Under the pieces are notes generated by a model. The model did no database searches. It was not told the origin of the DNA and was given only the letters and a program-made list of their open reading frames with translations. A program made the position numbers and the translations under genes. This document shows positions 53,498 to 62,508 of a DNA stretch of 64,000 nucleotides, one piece after another; the first letter of the stretch is position 1, and every line of letters starts with the position of its first letter. The DNA is from Taibaiella chishuiensis (GTDB taxonomy: Bacteria > Bacteroidota > Bacteroidia > Chitinophagales > Chitinophagaceae). The stretch spans positions 1,178,001 through 1,242,000 of the forward strand of contig NZ_PYGD01000001.1 in NCBI RefSeq assembly GCF_003014535.1, read 5' to 3'.

Positions 53498-54220
53498 ATG
53501 CCTAAAATTCCCAAATGGCTCGGCGATACGATGGAAGTTGTTTTCCGTAAAATGGTACACCCGGCAACGGTTGTCGCCGTGGAATACATACCGCCGCGGC
53601 TTAAGCGGGTAGTACTGCAAGGCGACCTGGGGCAGTTGAAATTCGTACCGGGCAATGTGGTCGAATTCCGGGTTAGTGACCGGGAGTTCCGGCATTATAC
53701 CCTTTCGGCCTTTGACCCGGGCAGGGGGCAGTGCGAGGTGTTGTTTTACCTGCACGACCGTGGTGTGGGCAGCAAATGGGCGGCACAGCTGCAGGTGGGC
53801 GATACCGTAAAAATGATGGGCCCGGGCGGCCGTATCCGCTACAACCGCGAGTTGCAGCACCATTTTTTCTTTGGCGATGAAACCTCGCTGGGGCTGGTAC
53901 AATGCCTGCAGCAGGAGGCCCTTAGCCGCGGACACCAGTACCGGGCCGTGGTAGAGCTGGAAAAAAAACATTACTGCCTGCTGGACGCGATGGGGCTACA
54001 GGCGGCGGCCGTAGGCAAGTCGTACGAAAAACCCGGGGGCGAGGCTATTGCGCATGTAGAGGCTGCCATCCATTTCGAGGCCTGGCTGCAGGGCATGTTT
54101 TACCTGACGGGCAGGGCGCGGTCGATACAAGCCATGCGCCGGTACCTGTTGCAGCGCGGTGTTGCATCGGGCCGTATCCGTTGTGAACCCTACTGGGCAG
54201 AAGGTAAACAGGGCCTTTGA
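53498..54220 (+). CDS. siderophore-interacting protein (FAD-binding, ViuB/YqjH-like)
   Basis: 240 residues. The flavin-binding RHYTLSAFD motif is at about 65-73, with a preceding VEFRVSDREF. The NAD(P)-binding half has FFFGDETSLGLVQCLQQEAL and the C-terminus RYLLQRGVASGRIRCEPYWAEGK. Such reductases release iron from ferric siderophores in the cytoplasm. The divergent AraC gene and the direct repeats suggest iron/siderophore control. No transporter is adjacent. Confidence 0.93.
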   Translation: MPKIPKWLGDTMEVVFRKMVHPATVVAVEYIPPRLKRVVLQGDLGQLKFVPGNVVEFRVSDREFRHYTLSAFDPGRGQCEVLFYLHDRGVGSKWAAQLQVGDTVKMMGPGGRIRYNRELQHHFFFGDETSLGLVQCLQQEALSRGHQYRAVVELEKKHYCLLDAMGLQAAAVGKSYEKPGGEAIAHVEAAIHFEAWLQGMFYLTGRARSIQAMRRYLLQRGVASGRIRCEPYWAEGKQGL

Positions 54221-54256
54221 ACGGGGAGTGCAAAAGCTAAAACATGTAAAAAAATA

Positions 54257-54280
54257 TTAGTTCTTTTTGTTGAGAACTAA
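54257..54280 (+). promoter_or_regulatory. inverted repeat overlapping the gbsR promoter
   Basis: TTAGTTCT-N8-AGAACTAA, perfect 8-bp arms. It covers the -33 element (TTTG 54266-54269) of the promoter below. The geometry suits autorepression by the encoded GbsR/MarR-type dimer. Confidence 0.65.
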
Positions 54281-54296
54281 AAGCTGCTTACCTTTG
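54266..54296 (+). promoter_or_regulatory. promoter of the GbsR-type regulator gene
   Basis: TTTG (54266-54269), a 19-nt spacer and TACCTTTG (54289-54296) match the consensus closely. The ATG lies 8 nt after the -7 box, so the transcript is nearly leaderless. Confidence 0.72.
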
Positions 54297-54304
54297 CGCC
54301 CGTT

Positions 54305-54757
54305 ATGGAGCAGTTCAGAGCAAAAATTGAAGAACACGGTAATCATTACGAGAAGCAGGGCTTTTCGCCTGTAGCCTCCCGGATCATGATCTACCTTATT
54401 TTACACCCCGAGGGTGAAGCTACGTTCGAAGATATCGTAAGCTATTTCGGCGTGAGTAAAAGTGCGGTGTCCAATGCCCTGAAGTTATTGTCTGCGATGA
54501 AGATCGTAACGGAAATGACCAAGTCGGGCGGGCGTAAGCGGTATTTCAGTTCCAATTTCAAAGAGGTGTTTTCTACCGAGTGGGCCGTAAAAGGCTACCG
54601 CGAAACCCGCGAGATATTGGAAGATATCCGCAAGATCCGCAAGCAAAAAGATAAGGTTACCGAGGAGTTGGGCGTTATTATAGAGTTTATACGGTTATTG
54701 GAAATAGAGTACCCGAAGATCTACGAAAAGGCGAGAAAGAATAAACAGAAAAAGTAA
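54305..54757 (+). CDS. GbsR/MarR family transcriptional regulator
   Basis: 150 residues. A winged helix lies at about 30-85 (GEATFEDIVSYFGVSKSAVS, NALKLLSAMKIVTEMTKSGG, RKRYFSSNF), followed by a charged C-terminal coiled helix ending in Lys (KNKQKK). GbsR-like proteins often repress transport or osmolyte genes. It has its own palindrome-bearing promoter and precedes the MarR-RND efflux operon, so that operon is the likeliest target besides itself. Confidence 0.9.
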   Translation: MEQFRAKIEEHGNHYEKQGFSPVASRIMIYLILHPEGEATFEDIVSYFGVSKSAVSNALKLLSAMKIVTEMTKSGGRKRYFSSNFKEVFSTEWAVKGYRETREILEDIRKIRKQKDKVTEELGVIIEFIRLLEIEYPKIYEKARKNKQKK

Positions 54758-54791
54758 ATACTAAAACGGTAGTCATAACGTTTACTGTTTG

Positions 54792-54809
54792 GTTCTGAAC
54801 TTAGAGAAC
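54792..54809. promoter_or_regulatory. second, weaker inverted repeat downstream of gbsR
   Basis: GTTCT-N8-AGAAC, the same core and 8-bp spacing as the gbsR promoter palindrome, with only 5-bp arms. It lies in the 287-nt gap (54758-55044) before the MarR/efflux operon. No clear -33/-7 pair was seen in that gap. Confidence 0.4.
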
Positions 54810-55044
54810 TTCATTCACCGATGAAAATTGTTGGTTCGTCGAAGAAGAGCCACCGTTCGGATAAAATCGTTTTCCTGCCGGGATACTGCATATTAATTTC
54901 GCAAAAGAAAATTAAAACCAGGTGCGTGCGATATAGTTGACAGGTCACTATACCGGCGCCCGGAAAAAATTAAAGAGTTGGTAGCAGGCGCATGGGGGTA
55001 AAATTGATTTTAGTTGTCTTATCCCTTAACCATATCAATACCTC

Positions 55045-55581
55045 ATGCTCGCATCTGCTTATTACCAATCGAAATTTCAAAATTATACAGAGATGAAGAA
55101 TAGTTGTGACGCCGATATGATGCAATGGGACAAGTTCTTTTCAGAGATGAAGGATTCGCTTTTGTTCCAGATGCATCGCATCCACAGCATTATGTTCAGG
55201 GTTGCCAACGGCCTTATTCAAAAGGCTGCAGTGCCGATCAAGATCGAACAACTGCCGGTACTGATGACGGTCTTCGACTTCAGGAAATTATCACAACAGG
55301 AAGTAGCCGACATCATCAGCCGCGATAAATCTTCTGTACAACGCACCGTTGTGGCTTTACAGAAAAAAGGCCTGGTGCAGGTAGAAGCCGACGAAAAAGA
55401 TAAACGCAAAAATATACTCAGCACTACCGAGACCGGCACCTTTGTCGCTACCCAGATCAGGGACATTATGCGTAAAGTGGAGGAGGAGATATTTTCGGCT
55501 TTCGAATCGAGCGACAGGCTTACCACCATCAACGTTATCAAAGAAACCGCCGACCGGCTGGAAGGCGCTGCATACGGCTGA
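55045..55581 (+). CDS. MarR family transcriptional regulator of the efflux operon
   Basis: 178 residues from the ATG at 55045; an internal ATG at 55093 would give a 162-residue form starting MKNSCDADMMQW. The winged-helix core is LSQQEVADIISRDKSSVQRT, then VVALQKKGLVQVEADEKDKR. The dimerisation helices are N- and C-terminal. It lies 51 nt upstream of the TolC gene in the same orientation, so it most likely controls the efflux operon and is derepressed by a drug or toxic ligand. Confidence 0.93.
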   Translation: MLASAYYQSKFQNYTEMKNSCDADMMQWDKFFSEMKDSLLFQMHRIHSIMFRVANGLIQKAAVPIKIEQLPVLMTVFDFRKLSQQEVADIISRDKSSVQRTVVALQKKGLVQVEADEKDKRKNILSTTETGTFVATQIRDIMRKVEEEIFSAFESSDRLTTINVIKETADRLEGAAYG

Positions 55582-55632
55582 TACAGCACTGCCAGGCAGC
55601 CCCGCCGCATACAAGAATTTTAAAACTACAAT

Positions 55633-56985
55633 ATGAAACCCCGGATTAATATACTGGCGGCTTTGCTGCTGTCTGTTGCGGGCCTTAAGGCCCAGGCGCA
55701 GGAAGCACAGCGCCTCACACTGAAAGAAAGTATCAGCTATGGTTTACAGAACCACCGTTCCATACGCATCAACAGGAATAATGTTGCCGCCGCACATGCC
55801 AAAGCCCAGGAAGCCCTGTCGGGTTACCTGCCACAGGTAAGCATCAATGCCGGTCTTGATTATAACATCAAGCTGCAGCAGAACGTGATTCCCGCGGGTA
55901 GCCTTCCCGGCCAGACCGAAGAACAACGGATCACTTTCGGTACCAAATACAACTCCAGTACGGTAATACAACTGGACCAGAAGATCTACGATCAAAGCCT
56001 GATCACCGGTCTGAAGGCCAACAAGTATAACAACCAGATGGCCGATCTGAACGAAGAAGACAATAACCAGACATTGATCTATAACATCGCTTCTTCCTAT
56101 TACCAGATCATTGTTACGCAAAAGCAACTGGACCTGCTGTACAGCAACAGGGACCGCTTTGAAAAGGTACTGCGCGTAACCCAGCTGCAGGCCGACCAGG
56201 GTGTGGCTAAAAAGGTAGATGTAAAACAGGTACAGGTTAACCTGAACAATGTACTGTCGCAGATCTCCGTAGCCGAGAACAACCTGAAGCTGGCTAAGAA
56301 CACGCTGAAGAATAACATGGGGCTTTCGCAACAGGAGGACATCGTGCTTACAGATACGGCGCGCTGGCTGAATACCAACCCGCCAAGCAAGCTGTACACG
56401 CCTTTCGACTACAAGAACACGGTTAGCTTCCAGTTGCAACAGGCGCAGGTAAACTTGTACGACATTAACCGTAAATCGGTACGCGACCAGGCATTGCCTA
56501 CGCTTTCGATATATGGCCGCTATGGCGCCAACGGTTTCGGGCAGGACAATATCAAGCAGGCCTTCGATCCTTTGCTGGACTATTCGGCAATGGGCGTAAA
56601 GCTATCCTGGAACATATTTACAGGTCTGCGCAGGCAGGCGCAATACAAACAGGCAACTATAGACTTCGATAATGCCAAGGAAAAACTGAAGCTGAACGAA
56701 GACCTGCAGAACCTGCAGTTCCAAAACGCCGGAGCCGCTGTAACCCGTGCCCAGAGTACTATTGCAACCAATAAAAATAATATGGAGCTGGCCAGCGAAG
56801 TGTATGAGAATGCTACCCTGCAACACAAACAGGGTGTGGCTACCATCAGCGAACTGCTCAACGCCGAGCTCTCTTACCGCGAGGCCCAGAACAACTATAT
56901 CGGTTCGCTGCTGGATTATTACCTGGCCGATCTCGATGTACAAAAGGCCAATGGCAACCTGAGAAATTACTTCTATAAACTGTAA
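55633..56985 (+). CDS. TolC family outer-membrane efflux protein
   Basis: 450 residues with signal peptide MKPRINILAALLLSVAGLKAQAQ. Two TolC repeats are visible (LKESISYGLQNHRSIRINRN near 30, LDQKIYDQSLITGLKANKYN near 115, and the second half from about 250). Long helical coiled coils such as LYSNRDRFEKVLRVTQLQAD are present, and it ends QKANGNLRNYFYKL. It forms the outer-membrane duct of the tripartite pump. The order TolC-adaptor-permease is common in Bacteroidota. Confidence 0.95.
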   Translation: MKPRINILAALLLSVAGLKAQAQEAQRLTLKESISYGLQNHRSIRINRNNVAAAHAKAQEALSGYLPQVSINAGLDYNIKLQQNVIPAGSLPGQTEEQRITFGTKYNSSTVIQLDQKIYDQSLITGLKANKYNNQMADLNEEDNNQTLIYNIASSYYQIIVTQKQLDLLYSNRDRFEKVLRVTQLQADQGVAKKVDVKQVQVNLNNVLSQISVAENNLKLAKNTLKNNMGLSQQEDIVLTDTARWLNTNPPSKLYTPFDYKNTVSFQLQQAQVNLYDINRKSVRDQALPTLSIYGRYGANGFGQDNIKQAFDPLLDYSAMGVKLSWNIFTGLRRQAQYKQATIDFDNAKEKLKLNEDLQNLQFQNAGAAVTRAQSTIATNKNNMELASEVYENATLQHKQGVATISELLNAELSYREAQNNYIGSLLDYYLADLDVQKANGNLRNYFYKL

Positions 56986-57037
56986 ACTGCCCTCATCAAA
57001 AAACTAAAGAACATCCTCATTCAAATACCTGTTTATA

Positions 57038-58102
57038 ATGAAAAAAAGAATCATAATCATTGGTGTAATCGTATTACTGATCGCGGCAATCGGCATAAAG
57101 CTGGCCGCGAACAAGAAGAACATTGATGATAAGAAAAAACCGACATTGACCTCTAATGTGTCTATACCGGTAAATACCGTAATCGTAGGGCTGCTGGATG
57201 CGAATAACCAACTGGTAAAAACAGGTAACCTGGTGCCTTTTAAGGAAGCCGACATTATGGCGATCAGCTCCGGTAAACTGGTATCGGTAAACTTTAACCT
57301 CGGCTCTATGGTAAGCCAGGGCGGCGTTGTAGCCCAGGTAGATAACCGTATGCTGCAACTGAACCTGGAGCAGGCAAGGCTTGCAAAAGATAAATCCGAT
57401 AAAGACTACAAACGCTACAAGACCCTGCTGGAAGGCGAAGCGGCTACCGAAGTAAATTACCAGGACGCTAAGCTGAACTCTGAAAATGCAGGCAACCAGA
57501 TCGAATTGCTCCAGAAGCAAATGGCCGACAATAATATCAAATCGCCGGTAAGCGGCCAGGTGGTATCCAAAGTGAAAGAAGCCGGCGAGTTTGTAAACCC
57601 GGGTACCGTACTGGGCCACGTGGTCGACATCAGCCAGCTGAAAGTAAATGTACTGGTAGGTGAGAAAGACGCGTATACCCTGCAAACCGGTCAGAAGGTA
57701 ACGGTTACCACCGATATCTATCCCGATGTGAAGTTCGAAGGTAAGATCACCTTTATCAGCGGACAGGGCGATGCTACCCACAACTACCAGGTAGAGATCC
57801 TGCTGCAGAATAACGGGCAGCATAAGCTTAAAGCCGGAACCTTTGTGTATGCGGACTTTGCAAGAGAGAGCCAGCAGAAACTGATGCTGATCCCGAGGTC
57901 GTCACTGGTAGAAAGCCTGAAGAATCCTTTTGTATACGTGATCGAAAATGGTAAGGCCGTAGTGCGTAAGATCTCCGTGGGCCGCGAGTTTGGCGACCAG
58001 ATCGAAGTGTTGTCCGGCTTACAGGAAAAAGACCAGGTGATCACTGCCGGACAGGTAAATATCAAGGAAGGCTCACTGGTTAAAGGCATCGTGGCCAAGT
58101 AA
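57038..58102 (+). CDS. efflux RND transporter periplasmic adaptor subunit
   Basis: 354 residues. It has an N-terminal membrane anchor or signal segment (MKKRIIIIGVIVLLIAAIGI), a lipoyl/barrel domain (KEADIMAISSGKLVSVNFNL, NIKSPVSGQVVSKVKEAGEF), a coiled-coil hairpin of about 40 residues near 105-150, and a beta-barrel (VTTDIYPDVKFEGKITFISG). No lipobox Cys is seen, so it is held by the helix. It bridges the permease and TolC. Confidence 0.95.
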   Translation: MKKRIIIIGVIVLLIAAIGIKLAANKKNIDDKKKPTLTSNVSIPVNTVIVGLLDANNQLVKTGNLVPFKEADIMAISSGKLVSVNFNLGSMVSQGGVVAQVDNRMLQLNLEQARLAKDKSDKDYKRYKTLLEGEAATEVNYQDAKLNSENAGNQIELLQKQMADNNIKSPVSGQVVSKVKEAGEFVNPGTVLGHVVDISQLKVNVLVGEKDAYTLQTGQKVTVTTDIYPDVKFEGKITFISGQGDATHNYQVEILLQNNGQHKLKAGTFVYADFARESQQKLMLIPRSSLVESLKNPFVYVIENGKAVVRKISVGREFGDQIEVLSGLQEKDQVITAGQVNIKEGSLVKGIVAK

Positions 58103-58156
58103 GAAACCTATTACAGGATAAATGCTGCACACGCAGGATTTCAAATCTAATTTTAC

Positions 58157-61100
58157 ATGAAGAAACTTACAGAACTGGCCATAACCCGGCCCCTGTTAAT
58201 TACGGTTGTGTTTGTAATTCTCATCCTATTCGGACTGATCAGTTACAACAGCCTTAACTATAACCTGCTTCCTAAATTCGATGCCCCGATCGTTTCGGTG
58301 ATCACCACCTACCGCGGTGCTTCTGCAGAGGAGATCGAAAGCACGGTTACCAAAAAGATCGAAGATGCGATCTCTTCGCTGGAAGGTATCGACAAGATCA
58401 ACTCTTCCTCCATGGAAGGCGCTTCCATGGTGATCATCCAGCTGCTTAACGGGGTGGATGTAAACAAGGCGCAGAACGATGCCCAGCGTAAAGTGGATAT
58501 GATCCGGGCAACCTTACCCAAGGAGCTCGACGACCCGATCGTAAATAAATTCTCTTCCGACGATATTCCTGTATTGCGTATGGGTGTTACGGCCAATGCG
58601 GATGATAAAACATTGTATGACCTGATCGATCAGCAGATCAAACCCCAGTTATCCAATATACCGGGTGTGGGACAGGTAAACCTGATCGGCGGTAACGAGC
58701 GCCAGTTGCGGGTTAACCTCAACAAGAACAAACTGGAATCCTACGGCCTGTCTGTATCGCAGGTAGCCAATGTCGTGAACATGGCGAGCCTCTCCACCCC
58801 TGCGGGTAAAGTGGAAACAGCCGAATCGGAGTTTGCGATCAAGTTCGATGCCAAGTTCACCAACGGTGAACAACTGCGCAATATGATCGTAGCCCGGCAG
58901 CAGGACGGTGGTAAGATATACCTGAAGGATGTAGCCGAAGTAGTAGACGGGCAAAAGGATGTAACGACTATCAACCATATCAACGGCCTGCCTTCTATCG
59001 GTATACAGATCCTGAAACAGACCGATGCCAACGCGGTAGAGGTAAGTAAGCTGGTGCAGAAACGCCTCGATAAACTGAAGCAGGATTATAAGAATATCAA
59101 TATCGATTTTAAGATCGCTTCCGACCAGTCGGTGTACACCCTGCAATCGGCCCATGCGGTAATGGAAGATCTGATGCTTGCCGTAGTGATCGTATCGCTG
59201 GTAATGCTCATGTTCCTGCATAGTGTACGCAGCTCGCTGTTTATCCTGGTGGCGCTGCCGGCTTCTATGATCCCCACCTTTATTATGATGTACCTCTTCG
59301 GTATGTCGTTGAACCTGATGACGCTGATGGCCCTCTCGCTGGTAGTAGGTATCCTGGTGGATGACTCTATCGTAATCCTGGAGAACATTATGCGGCATAT
59401 GGAGATGGGCAAGAACAAGCGGCAGGCCACGATCGACGGTCGTGCGGAGATCGGCTTTACCGCCATGGCGATCACCCTTGTGGATGTGGTGGTGTTCCTG
59501 CCAATGGCCTTGGTAAACGGTATGATCGGTAATATCCTGAGAGAGTTTGCCCTCGTGGTGGTGTTCTCTACGCTGATGAGCCTTATGGTCTGCTTTACGC
59601 TTACACCGTTGCTTGCAGCCCGTTGGGGTAAGATCGTGCACCTTACCAACAAGACGTTATGGGGCCGTATCAGCCTGTGGTTCGAGCGGATGATCGATAA
59701 CATGCGCGATAGTTATACCAGTATCCTGAAATGGTCGCTGGGACATAAGCGCTGGGTATTTATTGCCATCATCCTCATGTTTGTGGGCACCATAGGCCTG
59801 ATGGCCGGCGGCTTTATCGGCGGGGCCTTTATCTCCGAAGGCGACCAGGGCGAGATGGTGATCAAGCTGGAGCTCGATCCGAACTCCTCGGTATACCAGA
59901 CCAACCAGGTAACGCAACAGGTGGAACGCATGCTGATGGCCGATTCCAACGTAACCACGGTATTCTCCAATATCGGTACATCGGCCAATGGCGGTCTGGG
60001 TTCTGTAAGTAACAGTAACTACGCCGAGGTTAACGTGAAGCTGGTAGATAAAAAGGAACGTAAGTTTTCGGCCAACGAATTCGGGAGCCGTATGCAGGCC
60101 CGCATCTCCCAGATACCGGGTGTAAAGGCTACGATATCGCAGGTAGACATTACGGGTAATGCCAACCAGGCGCCGATCCAGATCCTGGTAAAAGGCAACG
60201 ACCGTGAAAAGATACGCCTGGCGGCCAACCAGATAAAGAAGATCGTGGAAAATACGCCGGGTACGCAATATGTAGAGTTCAGCACCAAGAACCCGAAACC
60301 CCAGATCGATGTACAGCTCGACCGCGAGAAGATGTCGATCTACGGGCTCAATGCAAGCGAGGTGGGTGCAGCCCTGGGTAGCGCATTCCGGGGTAACGAC
60401 CAGTCGAAATATAAATTCGAGGGTAACGAGTACGACATCATGGTACAGAGCGATGACTTCGACAAGTCGAGTATCGACGATGTGCGGAACCTTTCTTTTG
60501 CCAACGCACAGGGACAGGTATTCCAGTTATCACAGTTTGCCAATGTTACCGAAACACTGGGTGAGAGTGTGCTCGAACGTATGAACCGCCTGCCTTCCAT
60601 CACGATCAACGCCAACCTGAACGGCCGTTCGGCCGGTACGGTATCGGGCGAGATCACCGAATCGATCAAAAAGCTGAAAATACCGGAAGGGGTAACCTGG
60701 CAGTATGGCGGCGATATCGAATCGATGCAGGACTCATTCTCGAGCATGCTGGCTGCACTGGGTATCGGTATCCTGCTGGTATACCTGATCATGGTGGCCT
60801 TGTATGAAAATGCCATTTACCCGCTGGTGGTACTGACCGCGCTGCCGCTGGCAACCATCGGCGCCTTCATGGCCCTGGCGCTTACCATGAACGAGATGAC
60901 GATCTTCTCGATGATCGGTGTGATCATGCTGATGGGTCTTGTGGCGAAAAACGGTATCCTGCTGGTCGATTTTACCAACCAGCGTAAGGCCGAAGGTGCA
61001 GGATTGATCGAGGCGCTGATCGATGCGGGTAAGGAACGTTTCCGCCCGATCCTGATGACGACCATCGCCATGATCGTGGGTATGCTGCCCATCGCCCTGG

Positions 61101-61309
61101 CTACGGGTTCCGGCGCTGAGGTGAAGAATGGTATGGCCTGGGTAATTATCGGCGGTCTGACCAGCTCGCTGATCCTGACCCTGCTGGTGGTGCCTTGTGT
61201 ATACTATATCGTGGATAAGATCCTGAACCGTTTCCGCGGCAGAAGGAGAAAACGCCTGGTGAAGAAAGTACAGGAAAGACAACTGGAAGCCAAAGTGGTT
61301 TCTATCTGA
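58157..61309 (+). CDS. efflux RND transporter permease subunit (HAE-1-like)
   Basis: 1050 residues, the full AcrB-class length with 12 transmembrane helices and two large periplasmic loops. The proton-relay aspartates are in helix 4 (VGILVDDSIVILENI), the counterpart Lys/Thr lies in helix 10 (MLMGLVAKNGILLVDFTNQR), and the N-terminus is LAITRPLLITVVFVILILFG. It exports hydrophobic compounds, driven by proton influx, from the inner membrane via the adaptor and TolC. The substrate is unknown. No terminator separates it from the adaptor. The operon ends at a strong hairpin. Confidence 0.96.
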   Translation: MKKLTELAITRPLLITVVFVILILFGLISYNSLNYNLLPKFDAPIVSVITTYRGASAEEIESTVTKKIEDAISSLEGIDKINSSSMEGASMVIIQLLNGVDVNKAQNDAQRKVDMIRATLPKELDDPIVNKFSSDDIPVLRMGVTANADDKTLYDLIDQQIKPQLSNIPGVGQVNLIGGNERQLRVNLNKNKLESYGLSVSQVANVVNMASLSTPAGKVETAESEFAIKFDAKFTNGEQLRNMIVARQQDGGKIYLKDVAEVVDGQKDVTTINHINGLPSIGIQILKQTDANAVEVSKLVQKRLDKLKQDYKNINIDFKIASDQSVYTLQSAHAVMEDLMLAVVIVSLVMLMFLHSVRSSLFILVALPASMIPTFIMMYLFGMSLNLMTLMALSLVVGILVDDSIVILENIMRHMEMGKNKRQATIDGRAEIGFTAMAITLVDVVVFLPMALVNGMIGNILREFALVVVFSTLMSLMVCFTLTPLLAARWGKIVHLTNKTLWGRISLWFERMIDNMRDSYTSILKWSLGHKRWVFIAIILMFVGTIGLMAGGFIGGAFISEGDQGEMVIKLELDPNSSVYQTNQVTQQVERMLMADSNVTTVFSNIGTSANGGLGSVSNSNYAEVNVKLVDKKERKFSANEFGSRMQARISQIPGVKATISQVDITGNANQAPIQILVKGNDREKIRLAANQIKKIVENTPGTQYVEFSTKNPKPQIDVQLDREKMSIYGLNASEVGAALGSAFRGNDQSKYKFEGNEYDIMVQSDDFDKSSIDDVRNLSFANAQGQVFQLSQFANVTETLGESVLERMNRLPSITINANLNGRSAGTVSGEITESIKKLKIPEGVTWQYGGDIESMQDSFSSMLAALGIGILLVYLIMVALYENAIYPLVVLTALPLATIGAFMALALTMNEMTIFSMIGVIMLMGLVAKNGILLVDFTNQRKAEGAGLIEALIDAGKERFRPILMTTIAMIVGMLPIALATGSGAEVKNGMAWVIIGGLTSSLILTLLVVPCVYYIVDKILNRFRGRRRKRLVKKVQERQLEAKVVSI

Positions 61310-61339
61310 TAAAAATTGTTTTATAGTTTTTAAAAAGTG

Positions 61340-61375
61340 CAGGGCTGCGCCACACCGGTGCAGCCCTTTTGTTTT
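61340..61375 (+). terminator. intrinsic terminator of the efflux operon
   Basis: AGGGCTGC / GCAGCCCT with an 11-base loop, then TTTGTTTT. It lies 30 nt after the permease stop. Confidence 0.85.
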
Positions 61376-61458
61376 GGAAACCCTAATGGTTATGATTTAT
61401 TGCCGGTAGTAGCGTTTCTGTACCTGCTTTATTACTTTTGCCCCCAAATCAACACATC

Positions 61459-61986
61459 ATGAAAAAAATACTGATCGTAATGTCCCTGTTGCTGGCCGTA
61501 ACACAGGCAAGGGCAGGGGATTGTAAAGGCGTAAAAGAACGCGTCGATCCTTTTAGCAACAAAGCCGAGAAAACTGCCCAGTTTACAATCGGCGGTATGT
61601 TTACCAAGTGGACTATTGAGATGGAGCAGAAAGAAGGAGCGGCAACCATGCGTTGGGGTATTGCCGCACAAGGCGAATTTAACCAGAAGCTGGACATAGG
61701 TACCAAACTGCTTTTACGCCTCGAAGATGGTACTATTCTAACACTGGGCACTATAGAAGCCAGTACCCCGGTAACGCAGGCAGTAAGCGGCGGCGGCGCC
61801 GTAAATGTTTTTTCTGTTTACTATTTGAAATTTGCTCTGTCAGAAGAAACACTGGGCGCATTATCCAAATCGGTTGTTACCGATGTGAAAATTGATGTAC
61901 CGGGTTTAAAAATAAAGAACCCGACGCTAAAAGGACGGCAAATGGAAAAGATAAAAGACGTGAGCAGTTGTTTCCTGAATAAATAA
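61459..61986 (+). CDS. exported protein of unknown function
   Basis: 175 residues from the ATG at 61459 (MKKILIVMSLLLAVTQARAG, signal peptide); a TTG 21 nt upstream adds residues inside a TACTTTTG promoter box (61433-61440). The mature part begins with DCKGVKERVDPFSNKAEKTA and ends VSSCFLNK, so the two mature cysteines near the ends may form a disulfide. A mix of short strands suggests a small beta-sandwich. I do not recognise the family. It is monocistronic between the efflux operon and DUF3820. Confidence 0.75.
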   Translation: MKKILIVMSLLLAVTQARAGDCKGVKERVDPFSNKAEKTAQFTIGGMFTKWTIEMEQKEGAATMRWGIAAQGEFNQKLDIGTKLLLRLEDGTILTLGTIEASTPVTQAVSGGGAVNVFSVYYLKFALSEETLGALSKSVVTDVKIDVPGLKIKNPTLKGRQMEKIKDVSSCFLNK

Positions 61987-62057
61987 TTACCTGGCCGGCA
62001 GCACCGGCAGGATCGCCCTGATCCCGCAGGTGCCGCCTTTTTTCCTAACTTGCGCTC

Positions 62058-62282
62058 ATGAATCCCGAACTCCTCCCGGAACTGGTTAGTTTTAAAATGC
62101 CGTTTGGCAAATACAAGGACACGATCATTGCCGATCTGCCCGAAAACTACCTGGTATGGTTTGCCACCAAGGGTTTTCCCAAGGGAAAACTGGGTATGCT
62201 GTTGCAGACCATGTACGAGATCCGGCTCAACGGGTTGGAGTACCTGCTCAAACCGCTGCGTACGCCCGGCTCCTTTTCTTAA
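62058..62282 (+). CDS. DUF3820 family small protein
   Basis: 74 residues: SFKMPFGKYKDTIIADLPEN, then YLVWFATKGFPKGKLG, then a helix ending LEYLLKPLRTPGSF. The MPFGKYKG/DxxIxDLPxxYLxWxxxxGFPxGxLG pattern is the DUF3820 signature. Members are small cytoplasmic proteins. One is described from Pseudomonas as a virulence-factor-like protein, but the general function is unknown. Confidence 0.9.
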   Translation: MNPELLPELVSFKMPFGKYKDTIIADLPENYLVWFATKGFPKGKLGMLLQTMYEIRLNGLEYLLKPLRTPGSFS

Positions 62283-62508
62283 TAAAATGATAAATTAGAT
62301 GCGGATCAGCCCCGATTGGGGTGACTTCAGGGTACCCGGTATCCCTGCCAGGCATATTCTGCACGTACAAAAGCGTTTCATTGCGTACTTTTGCGCACCC
62401 TTTGAACTTTTTTAAGCAACATCTGTTGCCGTAAGGGCGATTAATCGTTTATTTATCAGTTTGTTAAATAAATGCATAAATAATTCTTCAAAAAAATTAT
62501 AATCCAGT

